From contig OU862928.1 of assembly GCA_917880885.1 (NCBI GenBank), positions 8,327,721 to 8,391,720 on the forward strand: a stretch of 64,000 nt of DNA, in the 5' to 3' direction. Both the position numbers and the translations under genes were made by a program. Within the stretch, counting starts at the first letter, position 1. Each line of letters begins with the position of its first letter. The notes under the pieces are model-generated. The model saw nothing but the letters and a program-made list of their open reading frames with translations, ran no database searches and was not told the origin of the DNA. Shown piece by piece: positions 1-10,616 of this stretch. The DNA comes from Limnephilus marmoratus. Taxonomy: Eukaryota; Arthropoda; Insecta; Trichoptera; Limnephilidae.

Positions 1-129
1 CTGTTAACGATGTTGCGAGGATACAAGCTACCCTTCCGTCAGAAATCCACGCTAAGTATATTGGCAGACACGGTAAGTTCCACTTATAAAACTTATATCA
101 CAAAATAAATGACGCGATGAATTGACAAA

Positions 130-1330
130 ATGAAAAAGGAAAAGATATTGGCATCGCCTTCAATAACTCCTTCATTTCTGTCACGGATGTTTCTCATACC
201 GAAGCAAGACGGGTCATTTAGACCGGTTTTCAACCTTCGTCGCTTGAACAATTTTTTAACTATTGGCAAATTTAGGGAGTGTGCCAGTCGCAAGCTACCT
301 GCATTTAATAAGTTGCACCATTTATTCAACCGGGGGACTGGATGGTTAAAGTGGAACCATCGCCGTTTCTTGAGACTCATTTTTAAGGAGAATTACTTCA
401 AATGAGATGTTTGCCTTTACCTTTGGACTATTATCTGCTCCAAAGGTTTTTACTTATCTTACCAATTGGATAGCGCAAAAATTAGAGATAAAGGTCTCAG
501 AATAATTGTCTACTTAGAGGATTTTTGATAGTATATTAATATATTGAAAATTCATAAATTTGAAACTATTTCAATGTTACAAACTCTGGGGCGGATAATA
601 CAATTCATTAAATCCACTCCAAGTCCAGTTCAGAAAATTGAATATCTGGGAATTTTATGGAATTCAAGGGCTGACTTAAAGATCTCCCGCAAGATAAAAG
701 AGTGAAAATAATAAAGTTACTGAAACAATATATTAATCTAGGTAGATGGTCACTTGAGCAGGCCCAGAGCCTCTTGGGTACCCTCAATTTTGCTAGTTTC
801 GCCATTCGTAGAGGCAGACTTAACCTTCGCATGTTACAGTGTCAGTCGCAAGCTACCTGCATTCATACCCAGACGACTTCATCCCATACCTCGAGCAGCG
901 ATAGAGGAGCTGAGGTGATGGAGCAGGTCCCTGCAGACGTGGTCACTAATGCATCAAGCAACAATTCGCCACACCCTCACGACCGATGCCTTGGACTGGG
1001 GATGGGGCGAGCAGCTAGACGACCTCAGGTTGAATGGAGCTTGGTCCCAAACACAACAACCACTCCACAGCAATGTCAAGGAAATGCTCGCCGTGCTGGC
1101 AGCACTTACTCCTCACGGGCCAGAGCTGTCAGGCTCGGGTCTTCTTACCCAGTCAGACAACATATCGGTGGTCGCATACCTTCGCAACGAAGGCGACACA
1201 CGATCCAAGACATTGCTCGAAGCGACTCATCAAGTCCTTCAAATGGCAGACACGTATCACATTTCACTGTCTGCCCACTACTTACCGGGAAGGTTCAACG
1301 GGGTAGCAGATCAACTCTCCTGAAAACGTG
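130..1330 (+). pseudogene. DIRS reverse transcriptase / RNase H fragments
   Basis: The first piece (130-405) carries the DIRS RT signature FLIPKQDGSFRPVFNLRRLN. A second piece near 400-530 has FTFGLLSAPKVFTYL followed by a YLEDF version of the catalytic YxDD region, with glutamate where aspartate is expected. Downstream, EYLGILW and LLGTLNFASFAIRRGRL (about 640-820) are the conserved RT to RNase H transition. The RNase H part (about 949-1323) contains DALDWGWG, NVKEMLAVLAAL and YLPGRFNGVADQLS, with the acidic residues in their usual places. At least three changes of frame are needed to read through, so no functional polymerase is made from this copy. Confidence 0.75.
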
Positions 1331-1340
1331 AACCTCCGAA

Positions 1341-1800
1341 ATGGCATCTTTTACCAACTGCAACAAAATTAGTTTTTGCAAAATGGGGGACGCCAACTAT
1401 AGACCTGTATGCATCAGAGACAGCCCACGTCGTAGAAGATTATGTGTCCCTCAATGCATTCAACAAAGAGACAAAATTCGTCAATGCTTGGACTCAAGAT
1501 TGGGATTTTCCTCTAGCTTGGATGTTCCCCCCGCCGTGCCTTATGCCGAGAGTTCTAGCACACCTGAACCGGGCCAAAGACCTATACTTGATTATAGCCC
1601 CGAGATGGAAGAAGGTATTCTGGAGACCAGACTTAAAAATCGAGCAGCGAGTCCTCCGTTCACCATATTGAAACTGATAGAAGTGCTGATAGACATGAGA
1701 ACCTTGAAACCCCCACCACAAGTAGAGGATTTCATTTTGGAGGTGTGGAAGTGCCGGGGTGGAGTCAGTCATTAACAGATTGGTCGGACAAACAGAAAGA
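1341..1800 (+). pseudogene. DIRS post-RNase H region, degenerate
   Basis: Two frames each carry part of the segment that follows RNase H in DIRS/PAT-type elements, including FPLAWMFPPPCLMPRVLAHL and LYLIIAPRWKKVFWRPDL (1444-1671). The split between frames shows at least one indel. I recognise it by similarity of layout and phrases to DIRS polyproteins; no separate catalytic function is visible. Confidence 0.55.
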
Positions 1801-1857
1801 TTATTAGTCGGGTTGGAGAGAGTCCACCCTTAAAACATACAAACCGGCATGCCTTAG

Positions 1858-2685
1858 GTGACAAAGGGGGCATTAAATCATGGGGTAAACCCGAATGTCC
1901 CTACAGGAAGCAACCTAGCACGATTTTTAACAGATCTTAGTCTAGAAGATAGTCTCTCTTCCAGAACAGTTCGACTTCATAAATCGGTTGTAACAACTTT
2001 CAGTAGCCCTGAAGAAGGAAACCTAAGTTCACATCCTCTAGTCAGACAAGTACTCAAAGCCGCAGTATTAAAACATGCTAAATTGGCTAAACCTCCTATC
2101 TGGGATCCTCGAGTGGTGTTGACCTGGTTAGAAGCTAACCCACCCAAAAAGTTGAATCTCTTTGAAACATCAAGAAAGGGCAGCGATTTTACTTTTATTA
2201 GCTTCGGGACGAAGGGTGCATGACCTGACCTTGTTACGGAGTTCACCAGACAAATTATCCTTAGATGAGGAAGGGGTCTCGTTATGGCCAGTTTTCGGTC
2301 CCAAAACAGACTCCGCTACGTACCAACAGTCAGGTTGGAGGCTGATAAACGGCAATCAACCAAATATAGACCAAACATACTGGATTAAGGAACTGGTTGA
2401 AATCTCCAAAGAACGGACAGAAACAAAGCAGAATTTAACAGAACTCTTCATCACTACATCAGGAGCAGTTAAGGCAGCTTCAAGAACAGCCATCGCCCGT
2501 TGGACGCTGCAACCGTTTAGCTGCACCGGGAAGCGTACGGGCAGCTGTGGCATCACTTAACTGGCTGGATAATTTTAGACTGGATGACATCCTGGCTCGA
2601 GGGAACTGGAGGAGCCGGGACACCTTTACCAAATTCTACGGAAGAGAAGTTAACACTTCTCTAGAGGTAAATAGGGCATTGTCTG
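1858..2685 (+). pseudogene. DIRS tyrosine recombinase (integrase), broken
   Basis: Enzyme that would circularise and integrate the retrotransposon cDNA in the nucleus. The N-terminal core-binding part is at 1858-2160 (ARFLTDLSLEDSLSSRTVRLH). After a frame change the catalytic part begins at 2162, with ILLLLASGRRVHDLTLL holding the first catalytic arginine. A further frameshift near 2505 leads to RAAVASLNWLDNF and NWRSRDTFTKFYGREV, whose tyrosine is the likely nucleophile. The hAT element at 2686 interrupts the last codons. At least two frameshifts make it non-functional. Confidence 0.7.
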
Positions 2686-4541
2686 CAGGGCTGGGCAGTA
2701 TTTGAAATACTTGTAATTGAAATACGTATTTGAAATACAAATACGTATTTTGTATTTGTATTTCAATTACTTCCTAAAAATGTATTTTGTAATTGGTATT
2801 TCAATTACCTGCTGCTGAGGTATTTTGTAATTTGTATTTCAAATACTTATGGCTTCAAAATACATTTTCAAATACATTTAGCGATCTTAATAATGATAAT
2901 GAAAAATAAACACACATAGATAATACATAGACTATAAACGCTAGAATCCTGTATTATTGTCCTTTGCTATAGCACTCTTACTAATTATTATTTGTAGGTC
3001 TCGTAGTATGAATACATTAATTACGTGAGCTCAAAAAAGGGGGAGGGTCCAGCAAAATCTCACGTTACTTGAAAAGAATAAACGAAGTGGTCCAAATTTA
3101 TCTCACCAAGGGGCGGGGGGAGTCTAGTTTGGAAGAAAAACTGCTCAAGTAATTAATATATGCCCCCTTATCATTGCTTTATAATGTACTGTACATTTTT
3201 CCGTGTTACATGCTAGTTATTATTATTGTCCTGTGCTATAATAGCACTGTTTTTGTACATTTTTGTATCATACTCGTAGTATTAGATCAAGCACTATAGA
3301 AATAATTTGACTGATTACTAGATTATTTTTAATTACTGTAGAGAAGAGCAGAGAAGTGAAATAACACAAAATTGCACTATACAAATGTCATCCATTTATA
3401 TATTAAAATTAATTCTTGTTTTTTTTTTTTTTTACATGAGCTCCACAGAGGAGGCTCTGAGGAAAATAATTTCCCTCAGGGCCTATGTCATCTTTGGGGA
3501 TGCTGTGTGGAGGTTTTTTTTAAGGAAGGGAAGGAGAGTTTTTGTTTCCCTTGGTCACGCCATAACTTCAGAATGACTTTACCTATTTCATTCATTTTTT
3601 TATGTTTTATAATTCTTTATAGAAGGTTCTTACGGAAAGAAAAATTAAGAAAATAACGCAGAAAATTGGATAACTTCAGAAAACTTTACATTTTAACTTC
3701 GCACGTCTGACAGTTCGCGCGATTAATGAAATTGAATTTAGCAGGCAGCTGTTTTTTTTTTTAACAAAAGAATTGTCTATGGATTTTTTAAATCATTGAT
3801 ATTTTAAATAGGTACCTATGTTAGGTACCATAGTTGATTGATTGTTCTTATAATATAGAAAAATTAATATTTGTAATATATGAAAAATAAAAATTTTAAT
3901 AAAAAAATTGTAATAGCTGGCGCGTTGTTTGAAAACTGAATGTAGATACTGGGACTAAATATATGGAACGCGGGAGCGGGTTGGCGCGATGAGGGGAGCG
4001 GGAGAGGGGAGTGGGTAGGCAGGGAAGGTGGAAAGGGAATGCAAGAGGGGAAAGGGATGCGTTAGGGTAACGGGGACGCACGGGAAAGGACATGCAGAGA
4101 GAAACAATTTATTTCTTTGAATATGACATTGCAACGCGTGCCGGGAACCAGATAGTCTTATTATAATAATAATTATTATAATCTAACACCTAAGTCCCAT
4201 ACCACAAAACTTTACAAGTGGAGCGGAGACGAGATGTGTCTCCTGAGCAATATGATTAGTCAATTTTAGCACGTCTCTGTTTCACTCTGCTCAGTTTTGC
4301 TTCTATGGAAACGCACCCATAGATATTTATAGCAACCAAAGGTTCTACCAAAACCAAATGTATTTCGTATTTTGTAATTTGTATTTTGTATTTGACATTA
4401 AAAAATGGTTAAAATACTGTATTTTGTATTTCAAATACACGACTTGAAAGTATTTTGTATTTTGTATTTTAAATACATGCGAGAAAGTATTTTGTAATTT
4501 GTATTTCAATTACAGCAAAGCATGTATTTGGCCCAGCCCTG
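2686..4541. mobile_element. Non-autonomous hAT element, copy 1 (family hAT-N1)
   Basis: The element begins CAGGGCTGGGC and ends GCCCAGCCCTG, perfect 11-bp terminal inverted repeats, and is flanked on both sides by the 8-bp duplication ATTGTCTG (2678-2685 and 4542-4549), diagnostic of hAT transposition. About 200 bp at each end is a dense array of TATTTGAAATAC-like motifs on both strands. No transposase is encoded, so it must be mobilised in trans. A LINE-C tail (3420-3546) is inserted inside it. A second copy lies in the opposite orientation at 41877-43699. Confidence 0.9.
3420..3546 (-). mobile_element. LINE-C 3'-end fragment inserted in hAT-N1 copy 1
   Basis: A poly(T) tract (poly(A) on the minus strand) is followed by the shared LINE-C tail with its palindrome CCCTGAGG...CCTCAGGG-like stem. 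The sister hAT copy near 42880-42915 lacks this stretch and reads straight through TTCTTGTTTCCC, an empty site that places the insertion and suggests a short TTGTTT duplication. It is a strongly 5'-truncated insertion of about 125 bp. Confidence 0.75.
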
Positions 4542-4695
4542 ATTGTCTGTGACTTCTCTATTCCACCCACTGTAACACGTGAGTAGGTATTCCAGTGTTT
4601 AACGTATTTTAATATCATCACATTAGCGTTAGTGGTCACCAGTCGATAACAAACAGATCTCAATATAGGTTTTAAATGACGGTTCAGGATACATA

Positions 4696-4984
4696 ATAAA
4701 ATAGTTTTACCTACCAATAAAACTTATATTATGTACCTAACCTCATTTAAAACCTAGGCAATCACTGCCTGGTGAGAACTAATGAGAAAAAATGCCATAA
4801 ACAAAAGTTAGATGTATGTAGATTCTTTTGTTTAGCATCTGGTGACCACTTGACAGCCACAAGGTACTAAAAAAGATCGGGGAAGGCCACGCGAAAGGGG
4901 ATTTGAGAATGCTTCTCTCAATATAGGTTTTAAATGAGGTTAGGTACATAATATAAGTTTTATTGGTAGGTAAAACTATTTTAT
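4696..4984. repeat. Inverted repeat, 60-bp arms
   Basis: Arm 4696-4755 and arm 4925-4984 are close reverse complements, separated by about 170 bp. The sequence AGGTTTTAAATGAGGTTAGG marks the second arm. A degenerate direct copy of part of the arm also occurs at about 4655-4700. It may be the remnant of a fold-back transposon or a rearranged end of the DIRS element. No duplication could be assigned. Confidence 0.6.
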
Positions 4985-5845
4985 TTTGATAAAAATAAAA
5001 AAAAAATAGCAACATATCCATGTGCAACGTGTAAACACAATTCAGATAACCTTTGATCAATTTCATGACTACTTTGCTTGCATGACCCTTTCCACCTACA
5101 TCTGCATCAGCCGATCCCCCGTACACATGAAATTTCAAAATTCACATCGTACTTTTGGCATTAATTATTTATGTATTGTCTGAACGACAATCGCCCACGC
5201 CACAATATCATACTCTCATCAAGTCTCTCTGTCTGGATAGTAAATTTTACTCATTTTGTCACTTATCATGTACTTTTTTCAATGGCCCTTTACAACAATA
5301 AACTAATTTTTTTTTGAAAACCGATCGCTGTAAAATGTTGATACAATTGTCAACAACAACGCCAGCTACAAAAATAACCATCCACCGCGAGTGCCGGCAG
5401 GAAAATGATGTTTGTGCAGACATACTACTCATGGCTCCGGCCGGAGCCGTCGGCACCCAGTGCAAGACGCCGAATGGCTCCGACCGGAGTCGCCGGCAGC
5501 GAACCTGTTAATAATATGTAGATAAGTGAATTTATTATTTAAAACATTGCATAAAAGACATTTTACACAGTGTAAAAACAGTTAATTTTTTTTAATAAAA
5601 TTTGTATTAATTGTTACTATAATCATGTTTTCAACATTTTTTTTATTCCATTAATTAGTGGTTAAATATAAAGTTATAGTTTCATTTCGTGTTTTTTTAA
5701 TGTTGTATATCCGCCCATGAGACTTTTACATGAAAAGAGAGAGCATATTGAAGAACAATATTACAATATAAGAACAAAGAGGGTTTGATATAATTCTACA
5801 CAATGGTGGAAGGGCTGTAATGAAGTTACTACATATTATTATATA

Positions 5846-7138
5846 TTAGGTCCTTACATATGGAATTGGCGTTTTGCCGTACTGGCAACTTTGATATCAA
5901 ATATCTTCTCTTTGGTTAGGAATTCCAAATTCAAATTTATACAGTTTGTCGTGTATTTGTGTTTCGAAAATTATAATTCATTTGTTTTTTCCTAAATTGT
6001 TTTTTTTCTTTGCGTCACTTAGTTTACAAAATGGAAAACTTGAAATATTGCGTTATTTACGAGTACGAGTTCCACCGTGGCACCAGTGCTGCAGAAACGG
6101 CTCAAAGGATTAATGATATGTATGGCGACGGTGCCGCAAAAGAAAACACAGTGTGTTTTTGGTTCCAACGTTTTCGTTCTGGAAATTTCGACCTGCAGAA
6201 CAAGCCTCGTGGACGGCCGAGACCAAAGTTGATAATGAAGAATTGAAGGCTATTGTGGAAGCAGATCCATCGCAAACCACGTCCGAGTTAGCTGCAGGCT
6301 GCGATGTTAGTGATAAAACTATTTTAATCCACTTGAAGCAAATTGGGAAGGTGAAAAAGCTTGAAAGGTGGGTACCTCACGAAATGAGTGAAGCAAATCA
6401 ACAAACGCGCGTTGACTGCTGCGTTGCATTACTCAACCGGCACAATAATGAAGGGATTTTAAATCGAATCATTACCTGTGATGAAAAGTGGATCCTGTAC
6501 GATAATCGGAAGCGCTCATCGCAATGGCTGAACCCTGCCGAACCAGCCAAACCATGCCCCAAGCGAAAATTGACTGCAAAAAAGTTACTTGTGAGCGTTT
6601 GGTGGACTAGTGCTGGTGTCATTCACTACAGCTTTCTTAAATCTGGCCAGACGATTAAGGCAGATGTCTATTGTCACATTGTCAGCAACTGCAAACCATG
6701 ATGGAAAAGCTAGCTGCTAAACAACCGAGGCTGGTTAATCGCTCTAGGCCACTGCTGCTTCATGACAACGCTAGACCACACACTGCACAACAGACGGCTA
6801 CCAAATTAGAGGAGCTTCAATTGGAATGTCTAAGACATCCACCATACTCTCCGGACCTTGCCCCAACAGATTACCATTTTTTTCGAAATTTGGATAATAT
6901 ATCTTCTTTCAAGGGAAAAAATTCAACTCCGATGGGGCAGTCCAAACCGCCTTCAAAGATTTTATTGATTCCCGTCCGAATGGTTTTTTAGTAAAGGGAT
7001 CGATGAACTACCTATGAGATGGCAAAAGTGCATAGATAGCAATGGTACATACTTTGATTAAATAAATATACTATATTTAAAAAAATCGACTTTATGTTCC
7101 TCCCACACAAAACGCCAATTTCATATGTAAGGACCTAA
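5846..7138 (+). mobile_element. mariner-family transposon, inactive
   Basis: A 1293-bp element with inverted termini TTAGGTCCTTACATATG / CATATGTAAGGACCTAA, flanked by TA on both sides (5844-5845 and 7139-7140), as expected for Tc1/mariner. It holds one transposase gene in the plus orientation with several frameshifts. It is inserted into dispersed repeat R1. Confidence 0.92.
6031..7061 (+). pseudogene. mariner transposase, frameshifted
   Basis: It would be a cut-and-paste DDE/D transposase of about 345 residues. The N-terminal helix-turn-helix part starts MENLKYCVIYEYEF at 6031 and includes WFQRFRSGNFDLQNKPRGRP. Catalytic motifs are visible in three different frames: ITCDEKW (first D), LLLHDNARPHTA (second D) and HPPYSPDLAPTDYHFF (third D), giving the mariner D,D34D arrangement. 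Frame changes near 6215, 6680 and 6895 break the gene. The last readable block ends at a TAA at 7059-7061. Confidence 0.9.
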
Positions 7139-7335
7139 TATTTATAATGTAAGAAAAATAACAATTTAATAATAATAAAGGTGAAATATATTTAGTAAAG
7201 CAGGAAAAAAATAATGATAAACTTTCGAAATTGCTGGACACACTCAATACAAATATTTTATAGAAACAACCTTTTGATTCACTTTAATTACCAAAAAGAG
7301 TAAAAAAAACTAAACTAAGTTTAAAGAGTGAGTTA

Positions 7336-7723
7336 TACAGGCTGTAACAGAACGTACCCGAGGGATTTTAACCAGTGATTCCTGAGCATATTTGGAGTAA
7401 AAAATGTAAATGAAATTTTGGTCTCCGGTGACTTTTTTTATGATTTTTTTTTTATTTTTTAATTTTTTTTTTCTTCAAATTCAAACAAAAAAAAATTTCT
7501 TCCACTTGTTGTCATTGGTCACTCAGCCGAGTAATCAACCAACCCCTCATCCCGCCTCCAACCGTCCAACACCTACCATTTTTTAATATTTTTGTAGAAA
7601 AAATAAATAAAAAAAACATCAAAAATGTCACCGGAGACCAAAATTTCTTTTACATTTTCTACTCCAAACAATGTCAGGAATCTATGGTTAAAATCCCTCG
7701 GGTACGTCCTGTTACATCCTGTA
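7336..7723. mobile_element. Fold-back MITE A
   Basis: Long terminal inverted repeats of about 100 bp: TACAGGCTGTAACAGAACGT at the left, and the complement of TACAGGATGTAACAGGACGT at the right. The unpaired centre is an AT-rich segment. A TA is present at each border, compatible with a Tc1/mariner-type target. No coding capacity. Confidence 0.75.
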
Positions 7724-8105
7724 TACAACGTGTCCGGAAACTCGTAGTACAAGCGGGAAACTGGTGAATCTACATCACGTAGAGAACCCAAAAAACTTAT
7801 TTTTTTCGATCTGAGCATTTCGATTTTAATATTATTTTTTTTCTATTTTTCCATTTTTCGGCAACTAAAGGGTTAAAAAAAAATTTGATTCCGGTTTACC
7901 CTTCGATGCATTTTATAAGACATTACACAGCTGAAATCAACCCCCTAGTGAAATTTTTTTTCTAATTTAACCAAAAAATTCCAACTTCGGACCCGATTTA
8001 CTAGAAAACGAAGGCTCAAAAAACTTGTATCACAAATCGAATCCGAATGTGATGTAGATTTACCAGTTTCCTGCTTGTACTACGAGTTTCCGGACACCGT
8101 GTATA
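7722..8105. mobile_element. Fold-back MITE B, abutting MITE A
   Basis: Inverted termini TATACAACGTGTCCGGAAAC and the complement of GTTTCCGGACACCGTGTATA extend inward for about 60-70 bp. The left border overlaps the TA that ends MITE A, so the two elements are back to back. No open frame of note. The TA borders suggest mobilisation by a Tc1/mariner-like transposase. Confidence 0.75.
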
Positions 8106-8447
8106 CTTAGTAATACATTTTTTTGCAAAGTTTTAAAAGTTTTTTTGTTGAATTTTTTTTATTTATTAAAGTATAACGATATTTACACCTTTTTGTATAT
8201 AAAATAGTATGCATGCATTGCTCTCCGTCTCAGAACAGATGTGGTCTAGTGACCCCAGTGAGGCGGGGAACCACACACACATGTTTTAATTACTACGTAG
8301 TTACTACAAATACAATTTAAACAAATTCAAAAAGGAATACTAACAAAAATCACAGCATTGTTGTAAGTAGATAAATATCCAATAAAAAATAATAAAATAA
8401 TAATATTTTTGAATGTAGCTATAACTTTGTGGTTATCCATTATAGAT

Positions 8448-8572
8448 AAATGAAACAATGAAACTTTGTATAAACCACTTATATAATCCGTAAATCCGAC
8501 CGGTTTCAGAACAAACGTTCTCGGATTTACGCATTATATAAGTGGTTTATGCAAAGTTTAATTGTTTCATTT
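8448..8572. repeat. Near-perfect hairpin, 52-bp arms
   Basis: Arm 8448-8499 pairs with 8521-8572, leaving a 21-base loop. The arms contain AAACCACTTATATAATCCG and its complement, with only a few mismatches. This could be a tiny fold-back MITE or a structured RNA precursor. No duplication is evident. Confidence 0.65.
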
Positions 8573-10616
8573 AAAAAAATAATTAAATTAAATTTTATAG
8601 ACAAAGAAATGGAAAAAAAACAATTAAGTTTAAATACTTTTCAGTGTTATAAGAAAAAAATATCAAATTTAATATTAAATTACTTCTCCAGCTGGAGTCG
8701 GTACACAGATGAGTTCAATTGTTCAATATATATATAATTTTACTATTGATTCTCTACTATACTACTCAAAGCGAGAGATTGTATGTGAAGTCATCGTTCT
8801 AGTATCTTCTGTTTTTTTATCGTTTTCAAATAAAACGCGTGAGAAGGAAGAGGATGAATGTCGATGACGTCCGTACGAGCTATCGCTGGGACTAGTTTAG
8901 AAGTGAACTCTGATTATTACAATTTTTAAAATAATGGTAGCATATGATATTATCGTTAAATTAAACAAGAGTGAATGAAAGTTTATAAAATATGTTTCAA
9001 TTTCGAAGGATTTCATATATTTTTAATATTAGGTACATAATATTCCAATAAATGAATTCCTGTACTTAATACTAGACTGAAAGTTAAATAATTACTATAT
9101 TACTTTAGAAAATTTTCTGTAGGACTTCATATTACTATATCAGTAATTACTGTATAGTTAATATTTGGAAGATACATTATTCTTTTACTTTTAAACATGG
9201 TGACCTCACAGTTGGCGCCACGAAATGATGTTTAATATAAAATTATAATTTTTTGTGCTTTACCAATTTAAAACATAAAATCAAGTTCAAAACAGCTTAA
9301 TAAGTTGGTATGGATATCAAACAAATTTTTTTAAAGTGTCTTTTTTGTACTTATATGCTTGTATATACAGTATATAGACAACAAACTTTTCCTTTTTGTA
9401 CATCCTCTCTGCACACCCCTTCGGAGACACTCAGTTATATTTTGTGTAAGCAGTTATACTGCACATTGTATGTAAGTTTGCCGGGGGGGCCAACTGTCGG
9501 GGTATAAACTGTCATGGAACCTTTTAAATCATAACGTGTTTTATTGAAATTCAAATCATCGTAGCGCTTGTAAAGCTGGCTGTGTGAGTTTTATCCAATT
9601 TTCCAGTGGAAGCAAAAAACTTCCCAGATTTGTATTCAGATACATGAACCAACAACTGCTGAATGAGCTTTCTGTGATATGGTTAAACTTATGCACTTCG
9701 CCCAGATTGGGTGCGATTCCTTGATTTAAAATAAAAACTTTGGTGTAAAAAAAGGTTTTGCTGAAATCTGCTCATTGCCGTTTTTGCAAGCATGACGATG
9801 AAATGTAACATTTACAAATACTGCAAATGTGTATTTTCTGCATACTCAACGTGAATTTCGATTTTTCGGAGATGTCTGGCTAATCAACTTGACGATCGAC
9901 ATCTGCAATATTCTTAACATAAACGACATTAAAGTACTACGCATCACTACAAATAAAGTACGGAATAACAGGATGGGGGTCTGCCTTGAACACTCACACA
10001 GAGCGGCTCAACATAACCTAAAAAGAAGTACCAAAAACAATTCTGAAAGTGCCAGTTAGAACTCTGACTGAAGAAATATTTGTAAACTTTCATGTCTACA
10101 ATGTACAAAAACTTTATTAAAAAAATGTTCTATTTAAACAAAAAAAAAAAAACAAAACGTATCTGAATACTCCACTACCCAACATAATTATTCAACCAGG
10201 GCAATAAGCCGAAATATAATGGATACTCCCAGTTTGAATACATTCTTTTGGATAGAGAAATTAATATTAAATTCCATATTACTAAACTATACAATGTTCT
10301 ATCAAATCAAACAAAAAATAACGCAAACAAATAAATTTAAAACTAAAGTAAAAACATTGCTGAGAGAACAGATTATTAATCAACTTTCTAACGTCGTGAA
10401 GACAGTGTAAAGATACCGAGAAACTGAATACAAAAAATATTTAATTAAAACTATTGGCCACCTCGGAACAGGAATAACAAAAGAGGTTAGCGTATTAAAA
10501 AAATGGGTTTCTTCTGAACAACGTTTAGTTCATGATAAAAGTTAATATTAATATTTGCATGATTAGTACAGCGCCGTTTTTGTGAAAAATCACCTCAAAG
10601 GTGTTAAAATAATCAA
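8573..10616. other. Unassigned AT-rich intergenic DNA
   Basis: No gene recognised. Around 9826-9905 a segment (CATACTCAACGTGAATTTCG ... GATGTCTGGCTAATCAAC) resembles segments at about 41460-41590, 49665-49730 and 51215-51310, so it belongs to a dispersed repeat family of unknown type. A TTTATT at 10113-10118 would be AATAAA on the minus strand, a possible distant poly(A) signal for the ankyrin gene. Confidence 0.5.

Larger units (their letters stand above)
1..4575 (+). mobile_element. DIRS-like tyrosine-recombinase retrotransposon, degenerate, 5' end outside the window
   Basis: Fragments in the expected DIRS order lie on the plus strand: reverse transcriptase, RNase H and the region after it, then a tyrosine recombinase. 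All have frameshifts or stops, so the copy is dead. A hAT element (2686-4541) sits inside the end of the recombinase frame; with it and one copy of its 8-bp duplication removed, the frame runs on for a few codons to a stop near 4573-4575. The 5' end lies beyond the window and I did not locate the 3' inverted or split repeats typical of DIRS elements. DIRS elements integrate by a recombinase and make no target-site duplication, so the outer limits are uncertain. Confidence 0.75.
5512..7290. repeat. Dispersed repeat R1, copy 1, split by a mariner
   Basis: The stretches 5512-5845 and 7139-7290 match the uninterrupted sequence at about 61356-61830, starting with AAGTGAATTTATTATTTAAA and ending near a TTTGATTCAC motif. 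No coding capacity is seen. In the second copy the mariner is absent, giving an empty-site control. The nature of the repeat is unknown. Confidence 0.7.
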
